From: a virus
IMG/VR virus record: IMGVR_UViG_3300006175_000012
Span: 1 to 64,000 of that record
DNA length: 64,000 nucleotides
Reading direction: 5' to 3' (one strand)
Below the pieces are notes generated by a model. That model was not told the origin of the DNA. It saw only the letters and a program-made list of their open reading frames with translations, and made no database searches. Made by a program: the position numbers and the translations under genes. Shown piece after piece: positions 21,975 through 29,967 of this stretch; within the stretch, counting starts at the first letter, position 1, and every line of letters begins with the position of its first letter.

Positions 21975-22856
21975 TCAGCACTTCTCCCATCCGTCAATAC
22001 CCGAGCACACCTGCGCGCTGGCTATGTTGTACCCGCCGTCAGCCGAGCCGTTGTTCGACACGGTCTGCGCGTACCCCAGCAGGTCATCCGTCTGCACCGT
22101 CGTCGTGCAGGACACCGACCCGCCGCCCTGCAACTGCGCCGTGGTCACGTAGTACTGCGCGCCTGGGTCCAGCTTGTCGACGTGCGTGAACGGCAGACTC
22201 GACGCGGAATGCTCCGACCCGTTCGCACCGTAGGTGATGTCCACCCCACCGTCCCCCGCGCAATGGAACGTGACCTGCTCCGGCGCCGGAGTAGCAGCCG
22301 GGGTCGGCGACGGTGCGTCACGCGGCAGCGCCACCGAACCCCCGAGGATCCGCTGCGCGGCCTGCGCGTACGTGCCGCTCGTGGTCGTCAGCACCCAGTT
22401 CACGCCCGCCAGGGCCGTGGTGTCCGCCGGAATCCCGTAGAACGGCGCGACCACGGCCCCGGCCGCGTACGTCTGCGCGGCACCCTGAGTCTTGAACACC
22501 GCGATCTGCGTGTCCTGGCTCGCGCCGTCCGGACTGGAGCACTGCACCGCGTCCGTCGCGCCCGAGTAATCCGACAGGCCCGGCGTGTCGCCGGGGGAGC
22601 ACTGCTGCCCGGCTGTAGCGAGCGCGTACTCGATCTCGCCGGCGTTGCCGTAACTGCCCCCGTCGACCGGAGCAGCGGACACGGACGGGCTGGGCACCTC
22701 GGGCGGCGCGTAGCTGTAGTTGTCGGCGGCCGGGTCGGTGGTTTGGACCGGCCGCGGCGAGGCGCCGGACGCGGCCTGGTTTGCCGGCGAGCAGCCGACC
22801 GCAGCGACGAGCGCGAGCCCCGCGACCACGATGGACGTGCCGGAACGACGGCGCAT
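21975..22856 (-). CDS. Secreted lipoprotein (293 aa)
   Basis: ATG at 22856 with GGGGG upstream. Signal peptide of basic RRR, a hydrophobic core (IVVAGLALVAAVGC) and lipobox cysteine at 22 followed by a Ser/Pro/Thr-rich linker. The body holds several cysteines (CSPGDTPG, VQCSSPDG, FHCAGDGG, SCTTT, VCSGIDGWEKC), probably disulphides outside the cell. Surface lipoproteins are typical morons of actinomycete mobile elements. Function unknown. Confidence 0.7.
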   Translation of the reverse strand: MRRRSGTSIVVAGLALVAAVGCSPANQAASGASPRPVQTTDPAADNYSYAPPEVPSPSVSAAPVDGGSYGNAGEIEYALATAGQQCSPGDTPGLSDYSGATDAVQCSSPDGASQDTQIAVFKTQGAAQTYAAGAVVAPFYGIPADTTALAGVNWVLTTTSGTYAQAAQRILGGSVALPRDAPSPTPAATPAPEQVTFHCAGDGGVDITYGANGSEHSASSLPFTHVDKLDPGAQYYVTTAQLQGGGSVSCTTTVQTDDLLGYAQTVSNNGSADGGYNIASAQVCSGIDGWEKC

Positions 22857-23029
22857 GATCCCCCCACTGTTCGAGTACTGACAGGCCGCCACGCTACGCC
22901 CGGAGCGCGCGGCACGGACCGGCGCAACCGGACCGCGACCGGATCGAGACGAACCCGACGCGGCCGGGCCGAAAGGCATCGCGTGACACCCACGAACACG
23001 CCACCATCAGACGAACACCGGAGGAACCT

Positions 23030-23806
23030 GTGACCGACTCGACAAGCCTCGGCGATCGCATGAAAGCCTACGAGGCGCCCTGGAAACTTACCTTCCCCCG
23101 CCGCCTGCCGCTCGTGATCCGGGTCGACGGCCGGGCGTTCCACAGCTACCTGCGCGGCGCCGCGAAACCGTTCGACATGCCGTTCGTCGAGGACATGGCC
23201 GAAGTCGCCAAGACGCTGTGCGCTGAGATCTCCGGCGCGGTGTTCGCCTACCATCAGAGCGACGAGATCAGCGTCCTCGTGCAGGACTGGGCGTCCACCA
23301 CCACCGAACCCTGGTTCGCAGGCGAACTCCAGAAGATCGTGTCGATCTCCGCCGCCATCGCCACCAGCGCCCTGACTTCACGCCGAGGCGGCCGACCCCT
23401 GTTCGACGCCCGCGCATTCGTGCTGCCCAACCCCGTCGAAGTCGCCAACTACTACCAATGGCGGCAGCGCGACGCCGTGCGCAACTCGATCAGCATGGCC
23501 GCGCAGGCACACTTCAGCCACAAACGGCTACAGGGCGTCAGCGGCGAGCAGATGCAGGAATGGCTGTTCCAGGAGAAGGGCGTGAACTGGAACGACTACC
23601 CCGCCGAGTGTCGACGCGGGCAGGTCGCGGTGAAACGCTCGGGGGAGCGCGAAGTCACCTACACCGACAAGCGGACGAAAACCGAGTGCACGACGCTCGC
23701 GCTGCGCTCGTGGTGGGACGTGGAGCCCGCACCCCGGTTCACCGCGGAGCCGGGCGGGTTCCTCGCCGAGACTATCCCGAGCATGCCCGCGCTGGCCGCC
23801 GCATGA
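23030..23806 (+). CDS. thg1: Thg1-like tRNA guanylyltransferase/RNA 3'-5' polymerase
   Basis: 258 residues, GTG at 23030 with GGAGGAACCT directly upstream. Catalytic motifs of the Thg1 family are visible: RVDGRAFH (31-38, aspartate 33) and YHQSDEISVLV (74-84, SDE at 77-79), plus FSHKRLQG and the conserved PxxxxNYYQWRQRDAVRNS region. Thg1-like proteins add nucleotides 3'-5' to tRNA(His) or repair truncated tRNAs. Here it is the first gene of a coupled operon with RlaP- and PNK-like proteins, so repair is more likely than host tRNA(His) maturation. Confidence 0.9.
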   Translation: MTDSTSLGDRMKAYEAPWKLTFPRRLPLVIRVDGRAFHSYLRGAAKPFDMPFVEDMAEVAKTLCAEISGAVFAYHQSDEISVLVQDWASTTTEPWFAGELQKIVSISAAIATSALTSRRGGRPLFDARAFVLPNPVEVANYYQWRQRDAVRNSISMAAQAHFSHKRLQGVSGEQMQEWLFQEKGVNWNDYPAECRRGQVAVKRSGEREVTYTDKRTKTECTTLALRSWWDVEPAPRFTAEPGGFLAETIPSMPALAAA

Positions 23807-23826
23807 CCGCATCCGAGGAGTCCGAC

Positions 23827-24519
23827 ATGCGTATCCTGCTGGCCGGCGTCGTCGGAAGCACGGCCTACGGCCTGGCCGGCCCCGACTCGGACATCGACCG
23901 GCTCGGCGTGTTCACCTGGCCCACCACCCGGTACATGGGCCTGACCCCACCCACCGACTCCATCGTCACCACCAAACCCGACGTCACCTACCACGAAGCC
24001 GCCAAAGCCTGCCGCCTGATCCTCGGCGGCAACCCCACTGCGACCGAACTGCTGTGGCTCGAAACCTGGGAGATCAAAACACCGCTCGGCGACGAACTGG
24101 TCGGACTGCGCTCCGCGTTCCTCTCCGCCAAACGCACCCGCGACGCCTACCTCGGGTACGCCACCCAGCAGTTCCGCAAGCTCCTGTCCCGCGACGGCAA
24201 ATCCTTCGGCTCCGACATTCCCGAGCGGCGCACCGCCAAGCACGCACGCCACCTGATGCGCCTGTGCGACCAGGGCTACGAGCTGTACACCACCGGGCGC
24301 CTGCGCATCCGCCTCACGGACCCGCAACGCTACCTCGACTTCGGCGAACAGGTCGCCGCCGACCCGCAGTCCGTGATCCCGTTCATGGCCGCCGCCGAAC
24401 AGCGGTTCAACGACGCCAAGACGGTCCTGCCCGACGAGCCCCAGACCAGTGTCGTCGAGGGCTGGCTGCACCGGGTACGCCGCGCCTACTACGAGAGCGA
24501 TGGGGAGCCGCGCCGATGA
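23827..24519 (+). CDS. RlaP-like nucleotidyltransferase
   Basis: 230 residues. ATG at 23827 has GAGGAG 7 nt upstream; an ATG at 23803 overlaps the thg1 stop and is the alternative. GSTAYGLAGPDSDIDRLGVF is the Pol-beta-type GS...DxD core, followed by VTYHEAAKACRLILGGNPTA, ELLWLETWE and a C-terminal helical part. This order matches RlaP, described as an RNA-ligase-associated nucleotidyltransferase of RNA repair systems. It would act on RNA ends with its neighbours. Confidence 0.75.
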   Translation: MRILLAGVVGSTAYGLAGPDSDIDRLGVFTWPTTRYMGLTPPTDSIVTTKPDVTYHEAAKACRLILGGNPTATELLWLETWEIKTPLGDELVGLRSAFLSAKRTRDAYLGYATQQFRKLLSRDGKSFGSDIPERRTAKHARHLMRLCDQGYELYTTGRLRIRLTDPQRYLDFGEQVAADPQSVIPFMAAAEQRFNDAKTVLPDEPQTSVVEGWLHRVRRAYYESDGEPRR

Positions 24520-25019
24520 AACCCGAGGCGATCATCGCGGACATGGACGGCACACTGTGCGACGTGAGCGGCATCCGCCACCTGCTGCTCGGCCCCGGCA
24601 GCTACGACGCGTTCCACCGCGCGAGCATCGACTGCCCCCCACACCAATGGGTCGTCGACGCCGTCACAGCCGAACACGCCGCCGGGCGCGCCGTCCTGGT
24701 CGTCACCGCCCGCTCGGCCCGCTACCGCGACATCACCGCGATGTGGCTCGCCCTGCACGGCGTCCCCTCGGCGTCGATGTTCATGCGCGCCGACAAGGAC
24801 AGCCGCCCGGACCGCGAGGTGAAAGCCGAGATCCTGGCGAAGATCCGGCAGCGGTGGACGGTCGTGCACGCGTGGGACGACCGGCCGGAGATCGTCGAGT
24901 TATGGGAATCCGAAGGGATCCCGGTCACGGTCGTTCCCGGCTGGGTCGAGACGGTGTCGTTTCCGCCCGACTCGCCCGCGGCTGCCAGTATCGACGCGAC
25001 ACCCCGGAGGAACCCGTGA
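24516..25019 (+). CDS. HAD phosphatase of the polynucleotide-kinase 3' phosphatase type
   Basis: 167 residues, ATG overlapping the upstream stop. Motif I DMDGTL (9-14), motif II VLVVTARS, and VVHAWDDRPEIVELW matching the HAD motif IV region of phage PNK C-terminal domains. No P-loop kinase half is present. It likely removes 3' or 2',3'-cyclic phosphates from broken RNA. Coupled with RlaP and Thg1 in one transcript. Confidence 0.75.
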   Translation: MKPEAIIADMDGTLCDVSGIRHLLLGPGSYDAFHRASIDCPPHQWVVDAVTAEHAAGRAVLVVTARSARYRDITAMWLALHGVPSASMFMRADKDSRPDREVKAEILAKIRQRWTVVHAWDDRPEIVELWESEGIPVTVVPGWVETVSFPPDSPAAASIDATPRRNP

Positions 25020-25402
25020 ACGACACCGAACCCCGCGACTTCCCGCTATCCGACATCCTGTCCGTCACCACCGGCCGGCTCCTGTCCCGCGACGGCATCG
25101 ACGGGGTGTACCGAATCCTGTCCCACCTCACCGGCGACCAGATCATGATCGAGCCGCAGATCCCGCGCGCCCTCGACGCCTGCCAACCGCAAGTGCTCGC
25201 GCAGCATCCGCAGCTGCTCGGCGTCACCCCGCGCACGAACGCCGAGATCGAGCACATCGGCACGTGGCTCGACGAGCAGGAGACCCGGTTCGGGGCGTCG
25301 CTCCCGGTCGCCCCGATCGACGGCTGGGAGCGACGCAACCCGATCGTGGAGCTCGCCGAGAGACTCGGGCCGGAGCGCGTCGTTCCGGTTGTGCTGCCGT
25401 GA
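25016..25402 (+). CDS. DUF7736-like small phage protein (128 aa)
   Basis: GTG at 25016, GTGA overlap with the HAD gene and CGGAGGAACCC upstream. FPLSDILSVTTGRLLSRDGI, YRILSHLTGDQIM and CQPQVLAQHPQLLGV are the features of a family I know from many actinophages. No enzymatic motif. Conserved company with the RNA-repair genes may be incidental. Confidence 0.6.
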   Translation: MNDTEPRDFPLSDILSVTTGRLLSRDGIDGVYRILSHLTGDQIMIEPQIPRALDACQPQVLAQHPQLLGVTPRTNAEIEHIGTWLDEQETRFGASLPVAPIDGWERRNPIVELAERLGPERVVPVVLP

Positions 25403-25551
25403 CCGCCGCAGGGAATCCGCCGCGCTGCGAGACCTGCGGCAAACGCGTCCGGCCCTGGCAGCGCTATGACGGCGTCGGACCGCTCGGCTTCACCCGCAGG
25501 ACCGCCGCCATGCTCTGGCACTCGAAGTGCGGCCTGGAGCGCCCCGCGTGA
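25399..25551 (+). CDS. Small zinc-ribbon protein (50 aa)
   Basis: GTG overlaps the upstream stop. CETCGKRV and later WHSKCGLE form a likely zinc site. Confidence 0.5.
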   Translation: MTAAGNPPRCETCGKRVRPWQRYDGVGPLGFTRRTAAMLWHSKCGLERPA

Positions 25552-25802
25552 CCGGCACGCACGTGATCTCCGTGCGCGTCCCCGCCGACCTCGCGACGGC
25601 CGCCAACAACCACGCCGAGCGCACCGGGCGGCGCCTGTCCGACGTCGTGCGCGACGCCCTGGCCGCGCACCTCGCGCCTACCGCCGTGACCCTCACCGTC
25701 ACCTGCGGCGACCGCATCCGGGCCGAGCCACACACCGGGCGCCCGCTCACCTGCAACAGCAACCCGATCGTGCCCGAGACCCTGCACCTGGTCCTGCCGT
25801 GA
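25548..25802 (+). CDS. Ribbon-helix-helix protein (84 aa)
   Basis: GTG at 25548. HVISVRVPADLATAANNHAE and RTGRRLSDVVRDALAAHLA follow the RHH pattern: a short strand for the DNA major groove and two helices. It is the last gene of the RNA-repair operon and may regulate it. Confidence 0.65.
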   Translation: MTGTHVISVRVPADLATAANNHAERTGRRLSDVVRDALAAHLAPTAVTLTVTCGDRIRAEPHTGRPLTCNSNPIVPETLHLVLP

Positions 25803-25804
25803 CC

Positions 25805-25840
25805 GCCCGCGCTGTGGGCGCGGCTTGCGAGAATGGCACT
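25805..25840 (+). promoter_or_regulatory. Promoter-like repeat, copy 1
   Basis: GCCCGCGCTGTGGGCGCG then GAGAAT, ending 1 nt before a GTG start. Copy 2 at 26435-26470 has GCCCGCGCTGTGGG, GAGGAT and the same distance to its ATG. Shared spacing suggests a leaderless promoter type. Confidence 0.5.
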
Positions 25841-26362
25841 GTGGCCGACAACCCCAACACCCTCGAACCCCGCGAACTCGTGGAACTCTTCGTCGCCCAG
25901 GCAACCGCACTACGCGACCAGGAGCCCGGCGTCAGCGCGCAAGACGTCGCCGAACTCGCCCGCACCGTCACACGCCGCCAGCCCAGCTACCAGCCTTGGG
26001 GGCACACGGAACGCTGCCCCGAAGAACCCATGACCGACCTGATGCGGCAGACGATGAACGGCGACGGGTTCCACGCGACCACCGCCGGCCGGATCCGCGC
26101 TGCCGCCGCGGCCGAGCCGTCCCGTCATTCGCTGTTCGACCGGCTGGCCATGCGCGGACTCGCGCCGCTGCCGCGGGAGTTGCCCGAGGATGACGGGGCG
26201 CACGTGCTGCTGTACGACGTCAAACGCAACACCGTGCTGACCGCATTGGCGCAGCGAGACGATGCGGGAATTGAGCGGGATGTTCAGCGGCTGCTGCGCG
26301 ACGTGGACCGCGACCGGCGCAGCTACGAGAACGAACAGTGGTACCTGGCCAGGGACTACTGA
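25841..26362 (+). CDS. Hypothetical protein (173 aa)
   Basis: I chose the GTG at 25841, right after the promoter-like repeat, over an upstream GTG at 25799. Helical (DPRELVELFVAQATALRDQE-like helix, then VAELARTVTRR), then GHTERCPEEPMTDLMRQTMN and a second half with VLLYDVKRNTVL. No family recognised. Confidence 0.5.
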   Translation: MADNPNTLEPRELVELFVAQATALRDQEPGVSAQDVAELARTVTRRQPSYQPWGHTERCPEEPMTDLMRQTMNGDGFHATTAGRIRAAAAAEPSRHSLFDRLAMRGLAPLPRELPEDDGAHVLLYDVKRNTVLTALAQRDDAGIERDVQRLLRDVDRDRRSYENEQWYLARDY

Positions 26363-26434
26363 CCGATGGGACGCATTTCATGTGCGGGGCGCCGAAAGAG
26401 TCTTGAGGGGCTGCGAGGGATCGCGGGCGCGCTG

Positions 26435-26470
26435 GCCCGCGCTGTGGGTGCGTCCGGTGAGGATAGGAAC
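26435..26470 (+). promoter_or_regulatory. Promoter-like repeat, copy 2
   Basis: Same 14-nt start, same spacing and a GAGGAT before the ATG at 26471 as copy 1 at 25805-25840; about 25 of 36 bases agree. Confidence 0.5.
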
Positions 26471-26725
26471 ATGACTGATGAACACGACAATGCTGCACAG
26501 TACCTGCGGCTAGTCGAAGCGCACCGGGATGCGGTCATCGCGGAAGGCCACGCCGCAGACGCACTCGAAGCAGCGCAAGCAAGCGGAGACGCTTCGGCGG
26601 TAGCGGCGGCCCAGGGTGCGTACAACCAGGCGGCCGCGCGTGCCGAGTCCGCAGAGGCACAGTGGTCGGCCGGGTACGACGCGGAACTCGCGCGACTGGA
26701 TGGGGCGCAGGAGCGCCTGCCGTGA
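26471..26725 (+). CDS. Helical hypothetical protein (84 aa)
   Basis: Starts at the ATG directly after the promoter-like repeat (leaderless). Alanine-rich and acidic helices (YLRLVEAHRDAVIAEGHAAD). No family recognised. Confidence 0.5.
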   Translation: MTDEHDNAAQYLRLVEAHRDAVIAEGHAADALEAAQASGDASAVAAAQGAYNQAAARAESAEAQWSAGYDAELARLDGAQERLP

Positions 26726-26868
26726 CGCTCAAGGCCCGCGTCCCGCACGAACCGGGCGCCGTGTTTGTCGGCAAGCGCCCCCGCTGCGCGCACTGCGGTC
26801 GGCGTGTCGCCCGCAGTGCGCGCTCCGCGATCCTGCACGCCGACGGCACCACACCGCGACGACGATGA
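26722..26868 (+). CDS. Small zinc-ribbon protein (48 aa)
   Basis: GTG overlaps the upstream stop. FVGKRPRCAHCGRRVARSAR is a CxxC ribbon with a basic tail. Related in type to 25399-25551. Confidence 0.45.
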   Translation: MTLKARVPHEPGAVFVGKRPRCAHCGRRVARSARSAILHADGTTPRRR

Positions 26869-27233
26869 CGACTGAGCCCGCCTGGTTCGGCGACCCTGGC
26901 GCCGTCCACGAACCCGGTGTCGAACCGGCTGGCACAGGCTGGCGTCCCGTGTGCTCCTGCGGGTTCTCCGCGCCCCTGACGCACGACACGAAGCACGGGG
27001 CGCTGCGGGCCGCGCAGACCCACGCCGCGGTATCGAGCGCGCTGCCAACGGGCCGGTACAGTGCCGTGCTCGACGGCGACACCGTGCACATCCGCTGCGA
27101 CGCACACCCCGACGAGCCTTTGGCCAGCTTCCCCGGCAGTCTCGACGGGCGCGAAACCGAGGCGCTCGACGCGATACGCGCCCACGAGCGCGACTACCAC
27201 GACGATGAGCACGCGCACCCGGAAGGCGGCTGA
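26865..27233 (+). CDS. Hypothetical protein (122 aa)
   Basis: ATG overlaps the previous stop. Contains VCSCGFSAPLTHDTKHGALR, a small CxC/histidine segment, then IRCDAHPDEPLASFPG and a C-terminal helix. Possibly metal-binding; family unknown. Confidence 0.5.
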   Translation: MTTEPAWFGDPGAVHEPGVEPAGTGWRPVCSCGFSAPLTHDTKHGALRAAQTHAAVSSALPTGRYSAVLDGDTVHIRCDAHPDEPLASFPGSLDGRETEALDAIRAHERDYHDDEHAHPEGG

Positions 27234-27234
27234 C

Positions 27235-27489
27235 ATGCCGACCCACCAGTTCAACCTCGTCTACGCCGACCACAACATCGCACCCGGGCACGCGGCGGCG
27301 TTCTGCGACGAACTGATCGAGGAACTGCTCGACCACCAGCCGACCGTCGAATGGCAACGCGTCACCGACCTGGGCGGCGGCCGGTTCTACGCCGCGCTGC
27401 GCGTGCCCGGCGACGAGCGGGAAGCCGCCGCGGTGCTGGGGAGGGCCATGGGGAACGCGCGGGCGAGACTGCGAAGCGCGGCGCGATGA
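27235..27489 (+). CDS. Hypothetical protein (84 aa)
   Basis: ATG at 27235. Begins MPTHQFNLVYADHNIAPGHA with alternating strand and helix, then FYAALRVPGDEREAAAVLGR. No family recognised; coupled to the next gene by ATGA. Confidence 0.5.
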   Translation: MPTHQFNLVYADHNIAPGHAAAFCDELIEELLDHQPTVEWQRVTDLGGGRFYAALRVPGDEREAAAVLGRAMGNARARLRSAAR

Positions 27490-27806
27490 CTAAGCCGCCG
27501 ACGTACGCAGACCTGCTCGCCCAGCTCGAAGGCCTGATGGCCGACGTGCCCCCGCTGCCGCGCGAGGTCGCCGTGAGCGGCCAGGCCACGCTGGACGCAC
27601 TGATCGCGGGCATGCCCGCAGCCGAACCGGGCGCGCCGTGGCTCAACCCGCTCGGCAACCTGCTCTCGATCCCGGTCCGCCTTGACGACACGCTGCCGCC
27701 CGACCAGGTCCATATCCGCGAGCACGACGGCCGCGTGAGCGCCGCCTGGCAGCTCATTGACGGGGGCCGGTGGATCAGCCTGCCGGTCGTCGGCTGGCCG
27801 TCGTAG
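27486..27806 (+). CDS. Hypothetical protein (106 aa)
   Basis: ATGA overlap with the previous gene. N-terminal helices (YADLLAQLEGLMADVPPLPR), then a strand-rich end (VHIREHDGRVSAAWQLIDGG). Converges on the minus-strand cupin-like gene with a 2-nt gap. No family recognised. Confidence 0.5.
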   Translation: MTKPPTYADLLAQLEGLMADVPPLPREVAVSGQATLDALIAGMPAAEPGAPWLNPLGNLLSIPVRLDDTLPPDQVHIREHDGRVSAAWQLIDGGRWISLPVVGWPS

Positions 27807-27808
27807 CG

Positions 27809-28420
27809 TCACGCGGCGTGCGGGTTGAGCGCGCGGAACGCGGCGGCGAACCCCGGATCCGGGGCCAGCGCCTCATTGTGCCGATACCGGCCGCTGTCCG
27901 GATCCAGATACCCCCAGTCACCGGGCTGCCCGTGCCCGCACACCATCAGCGTCCACGTCTCACCCGGATCCAGGATCTCGACCACCTCGTGGAACACGGC
28001 GTGCCCGAGTTCGTTGCGGCCACCCGCGGCATGCACGCACCTCTCATGCCCCACACCCCCGCGCCCCGACCGGTAGCGCTCCTCCGTGTAGCCGCCGCGC
28101 AGGATCGTCGAACGCATCACCGTCCACCGGTGGTTGTGCGGAACCGGGCGCTGCCCGGCCCGCCGGTCCGGCAGGAACCACCGGTTGACTTTCACCGTCT
28201 CGTCCGGGGTGCTGGCGAGAATCAACTCCACCTTGGAGATACGGCCCTGGTTGTCGGGGATCGCGAACACGCCGCCGCCGGGATGCGTGAACTGCTCCCA
28301 GGTCAAGCCCGGCAGCAGGTTCGGAGCCTGGCCCTCGAGGGTGTCGCGCACCTGCTCGTAAACGTCCGCAGTGACGCGCTGGCCGGGCATCACCTCGAAC
28401 GGCGCCGTGGCAGCCGTCAT
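27809..28420 (-). CDS. Cupin-like protein (203 aa)
   Basis: ATG at 28420 overlaps the upstream stop. VPHNHRWTVMRSTILRGGYT, HAVFHEVVEILDPGETWTLM and VCGHG have the paired histidines and beta spacing of a cupin. The N-terminus carries FTHPGGGVFAIPDNQGRISK. A metal-binding small-molecule enzyme or sensor is possible; the substrate is unknown. Confidence 0.55.
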   Translation of the reverse strand: MTAATAPFEVMPGQRVTADVYEQVRDTLEGQAPNLLPGLTWEQFTHPGGGVFAIPDNQGRISKVELILASTPDETVKVNRWFLPDRRAGQRPVPHNHRWTVMRSTILRGGYTEERYRSGRGGVGHERCVHAAGGRNELGHAVFHEVVEILDPGETWTLMVCGHGQPGDWGYLDPDSGRYRHNEALAPDPGFAAAFRALNPHAA

Positions 28421-28641
28421 ATCTGGGTGCAGGGGCACACCGAGTCGCCCAGCACGTCGGTAGGGCAGTCAGCGCCCCCGCCGCGGTGGCAGCCGGTGGC
28501 CGAGCAGCAGGTGCAGTCGCCGCACTCGCCGCTGCCCGCGTCCGCGAGCGGGTCGTAGTCGGCGAGCGAGAGGCCCGTCCCGAGCGATTGGAGTACGGGT
28601 ACTCCGTCCTCGAGCTCGTAGTCGCCGTCAAGGTCGTCCAT
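28417..28641 (-). CDS. Small cysteine-rich acidic protein (74 aa)
   Basis: Acidic start (DDLDGDYELEDGVPVLQSLG) and a cysteine-rich end (CGDCTCCSATGCHRGGGADC, then CPCTQI), possibly metal-binding. Coupled to the cupin-like gene; the two are divergent from the gene at 28804 across a 30-bp palindrome. Confidence 0.5.
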   Translation of the reverse strand: MDDLDGDYELEDGVPVLQSLGTGLSLADYDPLADAGSGECGDCTCCSATGCHRGGGADCPTDVLGDSVCPCTQI

Positions 28642-28733
28642 GGTTCCTCCAGTCGCCGGCTCCGGGCCCGTAACGGAGTACGTCAGGGCTCATATGTCGA
28701 GCGTACGGCGGAGGTGTGACAGCAGGTAGGACA

Positions 28734-28763
28734 AAAACAGGTCAATCATGATTGACCTGTTTT
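28734..28763. promoter_or_regulatory. Perfect 30-bp palindrome
   Basis: The palindrome starts AAAACAGGTCAATCA and continues as its exact reverse complement. It lies between divergent genes (28641 minus, 28804 plus), so an operator for a dimeric regulator is most likely; the AT-rich ends could overlap both promoters. A TAGATT (28792-28797) may be the -10 box of the plus-strand gene. Confidence 0.75.
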
Positions 28764-28803
28764 CGACCACCCCGCGCCGGGTGTCCGGGGGTAGATTCGA
28801 TCC

Positions 28804-29265
28804 GTGGGCGAGAAGGAGGGCCGCTGGGTGGACGACCCACCCCTGCCCGAGATCACACCCCTGCCCGAGCGCCTGATCGCGGTACGCGGCGCCCAACGGC
28901 TGCGCGTCAACAACCAGGACAACCCCGACCCGCGACGCCGCGGCGGCCACACCGACACCGTCGCTCTCGCCTGGGCGCGCACCCCCGACGGCGACTGGGC
29001 GGCGCTGCTCGCCTGGCTCGGCGCGTGGCAGCAGGGCGGGCGCACCACCGGCCGGGGACGGTTCGGGTGGTGCCGGATCCCCGAGGGCCGCGTGGAGGCG
29101 ATGCCCCCCGATCCGCTGTCGGGGGCGGCGTGGTACGGGTGGTTCGAGCCGAACGAACTCGGCGCCGCGATCCAGGCGGCCGCGCTGACGTTGCCCGAGG
29201 CCCTGCGGGCGGCCGCGCTCGACCCCCGACGCGACACTAGGCCGCCACCCGGCCCCGCACCTTGA
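28804..29265 (+). CDS. Hypothetical protein (153 aa)
   Basis: GTG at 28804 sits a few bases after TAGATT (leaderless) or, less likely, GTG 28828 after AAGGAGGG. Alpha/beta protein with LIAVRGAQRLRVNNQDNPD and WAALLAWLGAWQQGGRTTGR. The 3' end overlaps the ligase gene by 29 nt convergently. No family recognised. Confidence 0.5.
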   Translation: MGEKEGRWVDDPPLPEITPLPERLIAVRGAQRLRVNNQDNPDPRRRGGHTDTVALAWARTPDGDWAALLAWLGAWQQGGRTTGRGRFGWCRIPEGRVEAMPPDPLSGAAWYGWFEPNELGAAIQAAALTLPEALRAAALDPRRDTRPPPGPAP

Positions 29266-29860
29266 CCCACCGAAAACCCCCGTAGGCCCCACCCAGCGGC
29301 TTGACCACGACCCCCTCCACCCCGATCTGCGGCAGCACCCGCAGCCACGTCAACGCCGTCGCGCGATCCCGTGTCGCGAGGATCGTCTCGATCGGCGGCG
29401 GCACATCGGCGAGCAGCGCCGTCAAACGGCCCCAGCGCTCCTCGAGCGCGAGATCGCGCACGTCGATGCAGCCGCGCCGGGCGTCCGGGACCGCCAGGAC
29501 GTCGAACGCCACGTAACGCACCTGCACCCCCTCGCGGGCGCGCGCCGCGGCGGTGCGGGCCAGGTCGACGCGCGAGAGCCGCACGCCGCGCCAGGCGACT
29601 ATCTCCCCGTCGAGGACGGCGCCGGCCGGGAGCGCGGCGATGGCGGCTGCTAGTTGCGGGAACCGCGGCGCGAGGTCGCGCCCTGTTCTCGACTGCAGTA
29701 CGGGTCCTTCGGGCAGTGCGAAGGCGGCGCCCCTGAAGCCGTCGAGTTTCACGCTGTACTGGCAGCCGCCGGGCATCGCGTCCTCGTGCGGGAGCGTGCG
29801 CGCGGGCGCGGGCCGCATGAGCTGGACGGGTGGGCGCAGGTAGACGCGCGGGTTCGCCAT
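29237..29860 (-). CDS. Minimal ATP-dependent DNA/RNA ligase adenylation domain
   Basis: Start ATG at 29860 (MANPRVYLRPPVQLMRPAPA), 207 residues. Ligase motif I is VKLDGFRG (K, D, G, R), followed by LQSRTGRDL, LDGEIVAWRG and EGVVVKPLGGAYGG with WVKVR, i.e. the nucleotidyltransferase core up to motif V. It stops there, lacking an OB fold, unlike full-length ligases of 300 or more residues. Possibly a nick or RNA ligase helping the repair genes at 23-25 kb, about 4 kb away; that link is inference. Confidence 0.7.
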   Translation of the reverse strand: MANPRVYLRPPVQLMRPAPARTLPHEDAMPGGCQYSVKLDGFRGAAFALPEGPVLQSRTGRDLAPRFPQLAAAIAALPAGAVLDGEIVAWRGVRLSRVDLARTAAARAREGVQVRYVAFDVLAVPDARRGCIDVRDLALEERWGRLTALLADVPPPIETILATRDRATALTWLRVLPQIGVEGVVVKPLGGAYGGFRWVKVRGRVAA

Positions 29861-29967
29861 ACCGCCAGGTTCGCTCTGTTCGGGGCTTTCCGCAGGCCGG
29901 GTGGAGCGCGGGCGCGGCATTCGGTGCGGCGATGTCGAGTTGAAGTAGACAATGCGACACTTGCGCC

